Both the position numbers and the translations under genes were made by a program. From Pseudomonas parafulva NBRC 16636 = DSM 17004 (GTDB lineage Bacteria; Pseudomonadota; Gammaproteobacteria; Pseudomonadales; Pseudomonadaceae): 64,000 nt of DNA. The stretch is from NCBI RefSeq assembly GCF_000730645.1, contig NZ_BBIU01000026.1, forward strand, positions 1 to 64,000, written 5' to 3'. Under the pieces are notes generated by a model. The model saw nothing but the letters and a program-made list of their open reading frames with translations, searched no databases and was not told the origin of the DNA. Shown here piece after piece: positions 26,534 to 34,933 of this stretch; position 1 is the stretch's first letter; the number at the start of each line of letters is the position of its first letter.

Positions 26534-27742
26534 ATGCGTTGCCACCCGTTGTTGCTGTTGGGCCTGCTGGCCGCCTCACCCGCCTGGGCGAAAAAGGTCG
26601 ACCTGGACTACCAGGTACGCTTGATGCCCGCCAGCGGCCAGGCCGAAGTTCGCGTCACCCTGGCTGACGGCAGTGCTGTGCGCAGCCTGGACTTCGACCT
26701 GGGCAAGCTCGGCGCGTACAGCGGTTTCCAGGCCGACGGCCAGTGGCAGCTGCGTGGCCAGCACGGTGTGTGGCAACCGGCCTCCGGCAAGACCAGCCTC
26801 AGCTACCGCGTGCAATTGGACCAGAAGCACAGTAAGGGCGCCTATGGCACCAGGATCACCCCGCACTGGGCGCTGTTCCAGGGCGATCAGCTGATTCCAC
26901 CTGCGCATCTCGACCAGCAGGACGGCACCGAACTGGTCGCGCGGCTCACCTTCGACCTCCCCGAGGGCTGGAAAAGCGTCGAAACCGCCTGGCCGCGTAT
27001 CGGCAAGGACAAGTTCCGTATCGACGACAGCTCGCGGCTGTTCGACCGCCCGACAGGCTGGATACTGGCCGGCGACCTAGGCAGCCGCCGCGCCCGCCTG
27101 GGCGACACCGATGTGACCGTGGCAGCGCCCGTGGGGCAGGGTATGCGGCGCATGGACAGCCTGACCTTGCTTACCTACGTATGGCCACAGCTGCAGGCGA
27201 CGTTCCCGCGCAACCCACCCAAACTGTTGGTGGTCGGTGCCCGGGACGGCATGTGGCGCGGGGCAATGGCGGCCCATGGCTCGCTGTACCTGCACAGCGG
27301 CAGGCCGATGGTCAGCGAGAACGGCAGCAGCCCATTGTTGCGCGAGGTCGTGCAGCTGTTTACCCAGATTCGCGCACGCGACGGCAGTGACTGGCTGGTG
27401 GAGAGCCTGACGGATTATTACGCCAGCGAACTGCTGCGCAGGTCTGGTGGGATGAGCGACGACCGTTATCAGGCCTGGCAGGCGCGGCTCAGCAAGCAGG
27501 GCGCCAAGGTCACCACACTCAAGGGTGACCAGGCCAGCCCCGCTCAGGTAGCGCGGGGCGTGATGTTGCTGCAGGCCCTGGACAAGGAAATCCGCATCCA
27601 TACCCAGGCCAAGCGTTCTCTCGATGACGTGGCGCGCGGGTTGATGCGCCTGCCAAGCGTCAGCACGGAGGAGTTCGTGAAGATCAGCGAGAACGTGCTG
27701 GGGCGCAGCTCCGACGTGTTACAGAGCAAAGCCTTGCGTTAA
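26534..27742 (+). CDS. Secreted protein resembling an inactivated M61-type peptidase
   Basis: 402-residue exported protein. Residues 1-19 are a signal peptide ending in SPAWA. The N-terminal beta-rich domain and C-terminal helical part resemble M61 glycyl aminopeptidases. At the place of the HExxH motif it has REVVQ (270-274): both zinc-binding His are lost while the Glu is kept. The third-ligand region WLVESLTDYYASELL (Glu290) is preserved. A protease function is therefore doubtful; a binding or scaffold role is possible. The relation is my inference from motif layout. It lies 39 bases after ycgN. Confidence 0.65.
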   Translation: MRCHPLLLLGLLAASPAWAKKVDLDYQVRLMPASGQAEVRVTLADGSAVRSLDFDLGKLGAYSGFQADGQWQLRGQHGVWQPASGKTSLSYRVQLDQKHSKGAYGTRITPHWALFQGDQLIPPAHLDQQDGTELVARLTFDLPEGWKSVETAWPRIGKDKFRIDDSSRLFDRPTGWILAGDLGSRRARLGDTDVTVAAPVGQGMRRMDSLTLLTYVWPQLQATFPRNPPKLLVVGARDGMWRGAMAAHGSLYLHSGRPMVSENGSSPLLREVVQLFTQIRARDGSDWLVESLTDYYASELLRRSGGMSDDRYQAWQARLSKQGAKVTTLKGDQASPAQVARGVMLLQALDKEIRIHTQAKRSLDDVARGLMRLPSVSTEEFVKISENVLGRSSDVLQSKALR

Positions 27743-27761
27743 AGGCTCCACGCCCGACGCA

Positions 27762-28103
27762 TCAGGTATCAGCCACAGGGTCCTTGCCGGTCACCGTAAC
27801 GCCTTCAGTAGCCGCTTTGGCGCTGTCTTTCAAGGCCTCCAGCTCGGCACCGCTGCGTTGCAGGTCTGTACGCAGCCGGTTGTACTCCTGGCGGTTGCGC
27901 TGCAGCCAGGCCTTTGTGGCGCAGTGGCCGCTCAGACCCCGGGCCAGCGCCAGGCCGCCCACAGCTACCTTCAGCAGCCCAAGCACACCGCCCTGACGCA
28001 GCCCCCGGGTGACCATCAGCGCCCCACCCGCCAGCGAGCTGACGCGCTCGATGCCGTGAACGTTCTGGTCCTTTGATGGCGCAGTAGCATGGTTATCAAG
28101 CAT
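27762..28103 (-). CDS. DUF2892-type membrane protein
   Basis: 113-residue protein. A moderately hydrophobic central region at about 22-62 (SSLAGGALMVTRGLRQGGVL, then LLKVAVGGLALARGLSGHC) matches the DUF2892/YgaP-type membrane segment. It is followed by a charged coiled-coil-like tail with LRTDLQRSGAELEALKDSAK. The function of the family is unknown. Convergent with the M61-like gene. Confidence 0.75.
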   Translation of the reverse strand: MLDNHATAPSKDQNVHGIERVSSLAGGALMVTRGLRQGGVLGLLKVAVGGLALARGLSGHCATKAWLQRNRQEYNRLRTDLQRSGAELEALKDSAKAATEGVTVTGKDPVADT

Positions 28104-28139
28104 GGCAAGCCCTCCTTGTGAAGTGTATGCAGCTGACCC

Positions 28140-28179
28140 GCCTGCCCTTGGCGTCGTTCAGTCGGGTTGCCGGGCAGGC
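28140..28179. repeat. Inverted repeat in the intergenic spacer
   Basis: Perfect 8-bp arms GCCTGCCC (28140-28147) and GGGCAGGC (28172-28179) around a 24-base loop, just after the RNA methyltransferase stop on the minus strand. It may be a weak terminator or attenuator ahead of the DUF2892 gene; no U tract is present. Confidence 0.4.
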
Positions 28180-28198
28180 TCGCCAGCGGCACGTGCAC

Positions 28199-28669
28199 CT
28201 ACTTGAACTTGGGCCCCGAGCGGGTATTGAGCCCTTTGGCCAGGCGGTCATACAGCACTACGTTCACGGTCGCCGCCAGGTTCATGCAGCCTTCGGTAGG
28301 GATGTAGATGGTTTCTTCGCACCAGGCACGTACCTCGGCACTGAGGCTGCCGTCTTCGGGGCCGAAGATGTAGAGGGCGCGGTCTGGGTGGGTGTATTCG
28401 GGCAGCGGGCGGGCGCCCTCCACCAGTTCGACCGCAACAGGCGTGCAGCCTAGTGGGATGATGCGTTGCAGGTCGTCGATGCCGATCAGCGGGATGTCGT
28501 AGTGCACACGCTTGGTGTCGGTGACGAAGTCACGGGCGCGCTCGTAGCGCTTGCCGGTATAGAACACCGAGTTGACCCCGTAGCAGCCTGCTGCGCGCAT
28601 GACCGAGCCAACGTTTTCGGCCGACTTGGGGTTGAACAGGCCAATGCAACTGTATCGTTTGTTAGCCAC
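28199..28669 (-). CDS. TrmH/SpoU-family RNA methyltransferase
   Basis: 156-residue SPOUT methyltransferase, the length of a single-domain enzyme such as TrmL. The three SPOUT motifs are present: NVGSVMRAAGCYG, ALYIFGPEDGSLS and CMNLAATVNVVLYDRL, which together form the knotted SAM site. The target RNA is not clear. The start is GTG at 28669, 20 to 30 bases below a perfect minus-strand TATAAT at 28698-28703. Confidence 0.9.
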   Translation of the reverse strand: MANKRYSCIGLFNPKSAENVGSVMRAAGCYGVNSVFYTGKRYERARDFVTDTKRVHYDIPLIGIDDLQRIIPLGCTPVAVELVEGARPLPEYTHPDRALYIFGPEDGSLSAEVRAWCEETIYIPTEGCMNLAATVNVVLYDRLAKGLNTRSGPKFK

Positions 28670-28697
28670 GTACCGGGGCCCTTCGCAAAAAAGCGCG

Positions 28698-28703
28698 ATT
28701 ATA
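28698..28703 (-). promoter_or_regulatory. -10 element of the RNA methyltransferase gene
   Basis: Perfect TATAAT on the minus strand, 29 bases before the GTG start. No good -35 is found at the usual distance. Confidence 0.45.
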
Positions 28704-28735
28704 CGGGCTGCCCGGCCGTAGCGGGGGCTCGATGG

Positions 28736-29104
28736 TCAGTCCTTCTTCAGCAGCCCAGCCAGGCCGGCGAACGGGTTATGCGTGGCCTTGGCGATGCTGG
28801 GGGTGCTGGTGGAGCCTTCGCTGAAGTATTGCTGGTCGGTGTAGCGCGAATGTTCGTTGTCGTGGCAGTACAGGCACAGCAGTTCCCAGTTGGAGCCGTC
28901 CTGCGGGTTGTTGTCGTGGTTGTGGTCGCGGTGGTGCACCGTCAGCTCGCTCAGGCGCTTGCCGGCGAATTCCCGGGCGCAGCGGCCGCACACGTGGGGG
29001 TACATCCTCAGGGCCTTGTCGCGGTAGCCCATTTCCTTGTCGCGCTTGGCATCGGCCAGAATACGGTCCAGGCGCGCAGTGGCGGCGGAAGTGGAGGAGG
29101 TCAT
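28736..29104 (-). CDS. yajD: HNH nuclease YajD
   Basis: 122-residue HNH-endonuclease-fold protein. A zinc-binding pair CGRC lies at about 39-42 and LLCLYCHDNEH at about 75-85, around the HNH core LTVHHRDHNHDNNP. The length and layout match YajD proteins. Nuclease activity on a defined substrate has not been shown for the family to my knowledge. It appears monocistronic. Confidence 0.9.
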   Translation of the reverse strand: MTSSTSAATARLDRILADAKRDKEMGYRDKALRMYPHVCGRCAREFAGKRLSELTVHHRDHNHDNNPQDGSNWELLCLYCHDNEHSRYTDQQYFSEGSTSTPSIAKATHNPFAGLAGLLKKD

Positions 29105-29236
29105 GGTGTTTCCTTCGTTCTTATCAGGCAGGTGACGGTTATGCCATCGAGTCTAGCGCGCTTGCGGGGCTGACGGACAGGCACAAACCGCAATATCAGC
29201 GTAGCCTGTAGGAAGTTTCTAGACAGGAGGTTGCTG

Positions 29237-29515
29237 ATGCTCGCTGCGATCCTCGCCATGACGATGCTGGCAGGCGTGCCGTTGGCCGAAGCCGCCAGCA
29301 CACCGCCCAGGTTGAGCACGCCGGTGCCCGGTGCACCCGGCACGCCAACCCCAACGCCCTACCCGCAGATCACCCCAAGCAGCCCGCCCAAGGCCTACGA
29401 CCCTGAACCAGGGGCGCCGCTGCTGCCGCCGATGCCCGTGCCCGGGCCGCCGAAGGACCAACCACTGCCAGGTTTGCGCCAGGAGGCAGACAAACCCGTG
29501 ACGCCCGGCAAGTGA
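29237..29515 (+). CDS. Small secreted proline-rich protein
   Basis: 92-residue protein. Residues 1-20 form a signal peptide (LAAILAMTMLAGVPLAEAAS). The mature part is about one quarter proline, with TPTPTPYP and LLPPMPVPGPP, and is likely unstructured and periplasmic or wall-associated. The start at 29237 is fixed by AGGAGG at 29225-29230. No family is recognised. The good ribosome site and signal peptide argue for a real gene. Confidence 0.7.
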   Translation: MLAAILAMTMLAGVPLAEAASTPPRLSTPVPGAPGTPTPTPYPQITPSSPPKAYDPEPGAPLLPPMPVPGPPKDQPLPGLRQEADKPVTPGK

Positions 29516-29537
29516 TCACAGCGCCGGCAGGTGCCGG

Positions 29538-31577
29538 CTACATCCCCAGCTCACCCAGCACGAACGCATATTCCAGCGCCACGTCCTTCAGCCCCTGGTA
29601 GCGCCCGCTCATACCGCCGTGGCCAGCGCCCATCTCGGTCTTGAGCAGCAGCAGGTGGCTGTCAGTCTTGCAGGTACGCAGGCGCGCCACCCATTTGGCG
29701 GCCTCCCAATATTGCACGCGGCTGTCGTTGTAGCCGGCCACCACCAGCATGGCGGGGTAGGCTTGTGCCTTCACGTTCTCGTAGGGGGCATAGGCCTTGA
29801 TCCGCTCGTACACCTGCGGCTCCTGCGGGTTGCCCCATTCATCGTACTCGGTCACCGTCAGCGGCAGCTCGGGGTCGAGCATGGTGTTGAGCACGTCGAC
29901 GAACGGCACCTCGGCAATGGCGCAACGCACCAGGTCGGGGCGCAGGTTCAGCACAGCACCGATCAACAGGCCACCCGCACTGCCGCCACTGATGGCCAGC
30001 CGGTCGCTGGCCGTCACGCCTTCGCCAATCAGGTGTTCGGCGCAGGCAATGAAGTCACTGAAGGTGTTGTGCTTGTGCGCCTGCTTGCCGGCGCGGTACC
30101 AGGCCTCACCCAGTTCACCGCCGCCGCGCACGTGGGCAATGGCAAAGGCCACGCCGCGCTCGAGCAGGCTCAGCCGCGCGTGGGAAAACCACGGGTCCAG
30201 GCTCTCGCCGTAGGCGCCATAACCGTACAGGTACAACGGTACCGTGCGGCCCAGGTCTTGACGGCGACGCACCAGGCTGATCGGCACCCGGGTACCGTCC
30301 GCTGCGGTGGCCCACAGGCGTTCGCTGACATAGTCGTCAGCATCGAAGCGCCCCAGTACCGGGGTTTGCTTGAGCACCACCTGGGCACCGTCGGCCAGTT
30401 CCAGCTGGCGCACCTGGGCCGGGCGGTTGAGTGCTTCGTAGCGCAAGCGCAGGCGCGGGCTGGCGAATTCCAGGCTGTCCTGCACGTACAGGCTATAGGC
30501 AGCGTCAGGCAACTGCACCCGGTAGGCAGGCAGGCCCTGAGGGCGTACTTCGATGATGGGCAAGCCGCCCTCGCGCAGGCTCAGGGTGAGCGCCTCGGCA
30601 TTCAGGCTCAGCCCCTCCAGCATGATGTCGTCACGGTGCGCGACCAGTTGCTGCCAGGCGTCACGGCCAGGCACTGGCGTAGACGGGGCGTGGTACAGGG
30701 CGAAGTTGATGCCGTCCTGGTTGGTGCGGATGAACCAGCGCCACTCACCGTCCAGCTGGCCGTGGTCGGGGAAGTATTCGTGGCCTTCCTCGCGTGATGC
30801 CAGGCAGGTGAACGGCTGCTGCGGGGTATCGGCATCCAGCACCCAGGCTTCGCTGGTGGTCTTGCTGCCCAGCAGCAGCACCAGCTGGCGTTCGGAACTG
30901 GTGCGGTAGCAATGCAGGAAGAACCGCCCGTCTGGCTCTTCGAACACCGTGTGCGCAGCATCGCTACCCAGCGTGTGGCGGCGCAGGCGCCAGGGGCGAT
31001 GGGTGTCGTCAAGCTCGGCGAAGAACAGCGTCTGGCTGTCGTTGGCCCAGGTCAGGCTGCCGTCGCACTCTTCGAAGGGCAGGGTGGTGAGCGCGCCGGT
31101 GGCGAGGTCCTTCACGTAGAGGGTGTAGATTTCGTCGCCGCTGGTATCCAGGCTGTAGGCCAGCAGGCGGTGGTCCGGGCTGACATTGAAGGCGCCCAGC
31201 GACAGGAAGCCACCGCCTGCCAGGGCGTTGGGGTCGAGCAGCAGTTGCTCCTGGGCCTGGTCGACGGTGTTGGAGTCGTCGGCAGGGCGCGGGCAGCGGT
31301 AGTGGCGTGGGTATTCATCCCCCGCCGTGGTGCGGGTGTAGTACAGGTACGGCCCCCATGGAGTGGGCAGCGACAGGTCGGTTTCCTGGATGCGGCCCTT
31401 TATTTCTTCGAACAGCTGCTCGCGCAGGGGCGCCTGGTCTGCCAGGCAGGCTTGCTGGTAGTCGTTTTCGGCGTGCAGGTAGGCGAGCACTTCAGGGGTG
31501 TCGCGCTGTTGCAGCCAGGCGTACGGGTCGGCGGCATGGTCGGCGCGGGCGATGGGCGGCTGTGGCTTGCTGGGCAT
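29538..31577 (-). CDS. ptrB: Oligopeptidase B (S9A prolyl oligopeptidase family)
   Basis: 679-residue serine peptidase that cleaves short peptides after basic residues. An N-terminal beta-propeller spans about 65-400 and the alpha/beta-hydrolase domain follows. The catalytic Ser is in SGGSAGGLLIG, the Asp in AGYNDSRVQYWEA and the His in GAGHGGMSGRY. The start at 31577 gives MPSKPQPPIARADH; the frame is open further upstream without a ribosome site. The protein is cytosolic, with no signal peptide. It is divergent from the 31669 operon. Confidence 0.93.
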   Translation of the reverse strand: MPSKPQPPIARADHAADPYAWLQQRDTPEVLAYLHAENDYQQACLADQAPLREQLFEEIKGRIQETDLSLPTPWGPYLYYTRTTAGDEYPRHYRCPRPADDSNTVDQAQEQLLLDPNALAGGGFLSLGAFNVSPDHRLLAYSLDTSGDEIYTLYVKDLATGALTTLPFEECDGSLTWANDSQTLFFAELDDTHRPWRLRRHTLGSDAAHTVFEEPDGRFFLHCYRTSSERQLVLLLGSKTTSEAWVLDADTPQQPFTCLASREEGHEYFPDHGQLDGEWRWFIRTNQDGINFALYHAPSTPVPGRDAWQQLVAHRDDIMLEGLSLNAEALTLSLREGGLPIIEVRPQGLPAYRVQLPDAAYSLYVQDSLEFASPRLRLRYEALNRPAQVRQLELADGAQVVLKQTPVLGRFDADDYVSERLWATAADGTRVPISLVRRRQDLGRTVPLYLYGYGAYGESLDPWFSHARLSLLERGVAFAIAHVRGGGELGEAWYRAGKQAHKHNTFSDFIACAEHLIGEGVTASDRLAISGGSAGGLLIGAVLNLRPDLVRCAIAEVPFVDVLNTMLDPELPLTVTEYDEWGNPQEPQVYERIKAYAPYENVKAQAYPAMLVVAGYNDSRVQYWEAAKWVARLRTCKTDSHLLLLKTEMGAGHGGMSGRYQGLKDVALEYAFVLGELGM

Positions 31578-31668
31578 TGGGGATCTCTTGGCCGAAACAG
31601 GGAGACGCTGTCTGCGCCCGGAAAAGTGTTTATCATAGGCATCTATTTGCCTGGCTTGCACCCACACC

Positions 31669-32163
31669 ATGATCGAGAACGACTACACCCTTGCCTGGGG
31701 CCTGTACGCAGTGGCGGCCTTGGGTTGCCTGCTGGTGGGCTTCAAGCTCACCGCTTGGATGTGGCGCTGGCTGCGCGAGCCGCTGCTGGTAGTACTGGCC
31801 GTGTTGCTGTTCACCCCGACCGTGGTCGACCCGGTGAAGGACAACTTCGCCCCGGCCATCGCCATCACCGCCCTGGACGTCGCCTTCAAGGTCGGCAACA
31901 ACGCCTGGCGGGCGGTGTCGGACTTCGCCATGTACGGGCTCATCGCCTTTATCCTGTATGGCGTCTTCGTGCTGCTGCGCTGGCCGCTGGAAAAACGCGC
32001 CCGTGAGCGCCGCCTGCGCGCAGAAGCGGCTGCCCAGCGCGAGGCGGCCGAAGACGAGCAGCTTGCTGCGCAGGCACCGTTGGCTGCGGAGCGCCACGAC
32101 CGTTACCGCGACCCTGCGCCAGCCGCCCCCCAGGGCGGTGGCCGGGTCGAGCCCCGTTTGTAA
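31669..32163 (+). CDS. Membrane protein of unknown function, first gene of the pxp operon
   Basis: 164-residue protein with two or three membrane helices (about 8-28, 35-52 and 88-106) and a long Ala/Arg/Glu-rich C-terminal tail from about 110 that looks like a cytosolic helix. No family is recognised with confidence. It starts 91 bases from the divergent ptrB start and is followed after 14 bases by the glutamine amidotransferase gene. Confidence 0.75.
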   Translation: MIENDYTLAWGLYAVAALGCLLVGFKLTAWMWRWLREPLLVVLAVLLFTPTVVDPVKDNFAPAIAITALDVAFKVGNNAWRAVSDFAMYGLIAFILYGVFVLLRWPLEKRARERRLRAEAAAQREAAEDEQLAAQAPLAAERHDRYRDPAPAAPQGGGRVEPRL

Positions 32164-32177
32164 GCGGAGACACAGCC

Positions 32178-32951
32178 ATGTGCGAACTGCTGGGCATGAG
32201 TGCCAACGTTCCCACCGATATCGTATTCAGCTTCACCGGCCTGATGCAGCGCGGTGGGCGTACCGGCCCGCACCGTGACGGCTGGGGCATTGGCTTCTAT
32301 GAAGGGCGTGGCCTGCGCCTGTTCCAGGACCCGGCCGCCAGCAGCGAGTCGGAGGTGGCCAACCTGGTGCAGCGCTACCCGATCAAGAGCGAGGTGGTGA
32401 TCGGCCACATTCGCCAGGCCAATGTTGGCAAGGTATGCCTGGCCAATACCCACCCCTTCGTGCGGGAGATGTGGGGCCGCAACTGGTGCTTTGCGCACAA
32501 CGGTCAGCTGGGTGATTTCAAGGGCGGCAATGGCTTCTATCGGCCAGTGGGCGACACCGACAGCGAAGCGGCCTTCTGCGACCTGCTCAACCGCGTGCGC
32601 AGCGCCTTCCCCGACCCCGTGCCGGTTGAACAGCTGTTGCCGGTGCTGGTCGAAGCCTGTGCCGGTTACCGCAGCCTGGGGGTGTTCAACTGCATGCTCA
32701 GCGACGGGGACTGGCTGTTCTGTTTCTGCTCCACCAAGCTGGTGCACATAACCCGCCGGGCCCCCTTTGGTGCGGCGCGGTTGAAGGATGTCGACCTGAT
32801 CGTCGATTTCCATACCCAAACCACCCCCAATGACGTGGTCACGGTGATCGCCACCGAGGCCTTGACCGAGAACGAGACCTGGAACCGTTACGAGCCAGGT
32901 CAATGGGCCCTGTGGCGGCACGGAGAGTGCACCGCGCACGGCCAAAGCTAA
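32178..32951 (+). CDS. Class II glutamine amidotransferase (YafJ-like)
   Basis: 257-residue N-terminal-nucleophile protein with Cys2 exposed after Met removal (MCELLGMSANVP). It also shows HRDGWGIGFYEG and GHIRQAN, and NTHPFVREMWGRNWCFAHNGQL, the glutaminase-site residues. It would hydrolyse a gamma-glutamyl amide bond, in free glutamine or in a gamma-glutamyl compound as EgtC does. No synthase domain is fused. It sits second in a six-gene run that ends with 5-oxoprolinase. Confidence 0.9.
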   Translation: MCELLGMSANVPTDIVFSFTGLMQRGGRTGPHRDGWGIGFYEGRGLRLFQDPAASSESEVANLVQRYPIKSEVVIGHIRQANVGKVCLANTHPFVREMWGRNWCFAHNGQLGDFKGGNGFYRPVGDTDSEAAFCDLLNRVRSAFPDPVPVEQLLPVLVEACAGYRSLGVFNCMLSDGDWLFCFCSTKLVHITRRAPFGAARLKDVDLIVDFHTQTTPNDVVTVIATEALTENETWNRYEPGQWALWRHGECTAHGQS

Positions 32952-32960
32952 GGACGCTGC

Positions 32961-33482
32961 ATGTTCAGAAGTTACCTGCGGTTGCTGCTGTTCACCTTCG
33001 GCCTGCTGGTCGGTATCCAGGTCCCGGGGCTGGTCAAGGATTACAGCCAGCGTGTCGAGGCGCACCTGTTCGAGTCCCGCGAGGCGCTGGACGGCTTCCG
33101 CCAGACAGCCGAGCGCTTCTTCAATGGCGACCTGCAAGCCCTGCTGCGGCACTACCGCAGCAGCGACGACCCGGTGTTCAACAGCGATGCCAACAGCATC
33201 GAAAGCCTGATGATCCGCAACCAGTTGCTGGAAACCGAATGGCAGGCCCTGCAAGGGTCGTGGGCGCAGCGCACCTGGCATGTGCTGGTGCAGGCCGACC
33301 CGCAGCTGCGCGAAGAAACCCTCAATGGCTACACCTACCAGATCGTGTTGGTCCCTGAGGCGATCGGCTGGGGCGTGGGGGGCGGGTTCGTGCTCGCATT
33401 CCTGGTGGAAAGCGTGTTGCTGGGCATAGGCTGGTTGATAGTGGGTGGGCGCCGCCGGGTGGTGAAGGAGAGTTGGCGCTGA
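32961..33482 (+). CDS. DUF2937-family membrane protein
   Basis: 173-residue protein. One hydrophobic helix lies at the N-terminus (about 6-24) and one near the C-terminus (about 132-158), enclosing a roughly 105-residue soluble segment with LKDYSQR- and FFNGDLQALL-type helices. This matches DUF2937, whose role is unknown. It lies 9 bases after the amidotransferase and 24 before pxpA. Confidence 0.82.
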   Translation: MFRSYLRLLLFTFGLLVGIQVPGLVKDYSQRVEAHLFESREALDGFRQTAERFFNGDLQALLRHYRSSDDPVFNSDANSIESLMIRNQLLETEWQALQGSWAQRTWHVLVQADPQLREETLNGYTYQIVLVPEAIGWGVGGGFVLAFLVESVLLGIGWLIVGGRRRVVKESWR

Positions 33483-33506
33483 CGGTCAGGTATCGGGAGG
33501 CTTCAC

Positions 33507-34250
33507 ATGCTGCTCAATTGTGACATGGGTGAGAGTTTCGGCAGCTGGCGCATGGGCCTGGATGCCGAGGTGATGCCTTACATCGATTGCGCCAACATCG
33601 CCTGCGGCTACCACGCTGGCGACCCTGGCACCATGCGCCGCACCGTGGCACTGGCGCTGGAGCATGGGGTGAGCATCGGCGCCCACCCGGCCTACCCGGA
33701 CCTGGTCGGCTTTGGCCGCCGCTCCATGGCCTGCAGCCCGGAAGAAATCCGCGACCTGCTGCACTACCAGATCGGCGCGCTGGGCGGCATCTGCAAGGTG
33801 CAGGGCGGGCGTGTGGCCTATGTGAAGCCCCACGGCGCGCTGTACAACGACATGATGGCCGACCCGCTTGTTCTGCGTACCGTGCTGGAAGCTGTGGCGG
33901 CCTACAGCGGCGACCTGCCGCTGGTGCTGATGGCCACCGCCGACAATCGCCCCGCCCAGGCCTTGGGTGATGAGCTCGGCGTGCCATTGTGGTTCGAGGC
34001 ATTCGCCGACCGCGGCTATACGGCCAGCGGCCATCTGGTGTCGCGCCGCTTGCCCGGTGCTGTGCACCACGACCCGGTGCGGGTGGTGGAGCAAGCGGTT
34101 AGCCTGGCCCGGGGCGACACGCTGGTAGCGAACGATGGCAGCACCCTGTGCCTGGAGGCCACCACGCTCTGCGTGCACGGCGACAACGACAGTTCGGTGG
34201 CAGCGGTGCGGCAGATACGTCAGGCCCTCGATGCGCTGGGGGCTCGGTGA
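33507..34250 (+). CDS. pxpA: 5-oxoprolinase subunit A
   Basis: 247-residue LamB/YcsF-family protein. With PxpB and PxpC it hydrolyses 5-oxo-L-proline (pyroglutamate) to glutamate using ATP. Signature blocks are [11 protein letters not shown] at the start, [11 protein letters not shown], and [11 protein letters not shown]. The ribosome site GGGAGG precedes the start. The stop overlaps the pxpB start by GTGA, so the subunits are translationally coupled. Confidence 0.95.
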   Translation: MLLNCDMGESFGSWRMGLDAEVMPYIDCANIACGYHAGDPGTMRRTVALALEHGVSIGAHPAYPDLVGFGRRSMACSPEEIRDLLHYQIGALGGICKVQGGRVAYVKPHGALYNDMMADPLVLRTVLEAVAAYSGDLPLVLMATADNRPAQALGDELGVPLWFEAFADRGYTASGHLVSRRLPGAVHHDPVRVVEQAVSLARGDTLVANDGSTLCLEATTLCVHGDNDSSVAAVRQIRQALDALGAR

Positions 34251-34933
34251 CGCCGCGCATCGAGGTCGTCGCCATCGACACCCTGATGGTGCGGCTGTTC
34301 CAGCGTATCGACGAGGCCAACATGCCGTGGATGCTAGCCGCCAGCCAGCGCCTGAGTACGGCATTTGGCGCGCACCTGTTGGACCTCGTGCCTTCCTACA
34401 CCACCTTGATGGTGCAGTTCGCCTTGCCACCCAGCGAGGCGAGGGCGTTGATCGCCCAGGCGCTGGAAGGCCTGCAGCCAGGCGCCGGGAGTGGTGGCCG
34501 CCGGCATGAAATTCCGGTGTGGTACCACGCCAGTGTCGGCCCAGAACTCCCCGTGCTGGCAGCCCGCAGCGGGTTGAGCGAGGCCGAAGTGGTTCGCGTG
34601 CACAGCGAACGTGATTACCCTGTGTTCGCCCTGGGCTTTGCCCCCGGCTTCGGCTTCATGGGCCTGGTGGACGAACGCCTGGCCAGCCCGCGCCTGAGCA
34701 CCCCGCGCAAGCAGGTGGCGGCGGGTAGCGTGGGTATTGCTGAGCGCCAGACGGCGGCGTACCCGGCGGTGTCGCCAGGTGGCTGGAACCTGATCGGGCG
34801 CACCCCGGTGCGGTTGTTCGACCGCGAGCGTGGAGGCTTCAGCTTGCTGCAACCCGGTGACCGCGTGCGTTTCGTGCCGGTTTCGCGCAGCCAGTTCCTG
34901 GCGTTGGGCGGCGATGACGAGGCGCAGCCATGA
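34247..34933 (+). CDS. pxpB: 5-oxoprolinase subunit B
   Basis: 228-residue KipI/PxpB-family protein, the partner of PxpC in the ATP-dependent part of the reaction. The key block is [19 protein letters not shown], with the conserved [14 protein letters not shown] following. I chose the GTG at 34247, which overlaps the pxpA stop and gives [15 protein letters not shown]; an upstream start at 34148 would lie inside pxpA. It overlaps pxpC by ATGA. Confidence 0.93.
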   Translation: MTPRIEVVAIDTLMVRLFQRIDEANMPWMLAASQRLSTAFGAHLLDLVPSYTTLMVQFALPPSEARALIAQALEGLQPGAGSGGRRHEIPVWYHASVGPELPVLAARSGLSEAEVVRVHSERDYPVFALGFAPGFGFMGLVDERLASPRLSTPRKQVAAGSVGIAERQTAAYPAVSPGGWNLIGRTPVRLFDRERGGFSLLQPGDRVRFVPVSRSQFLALGGDDEAQP

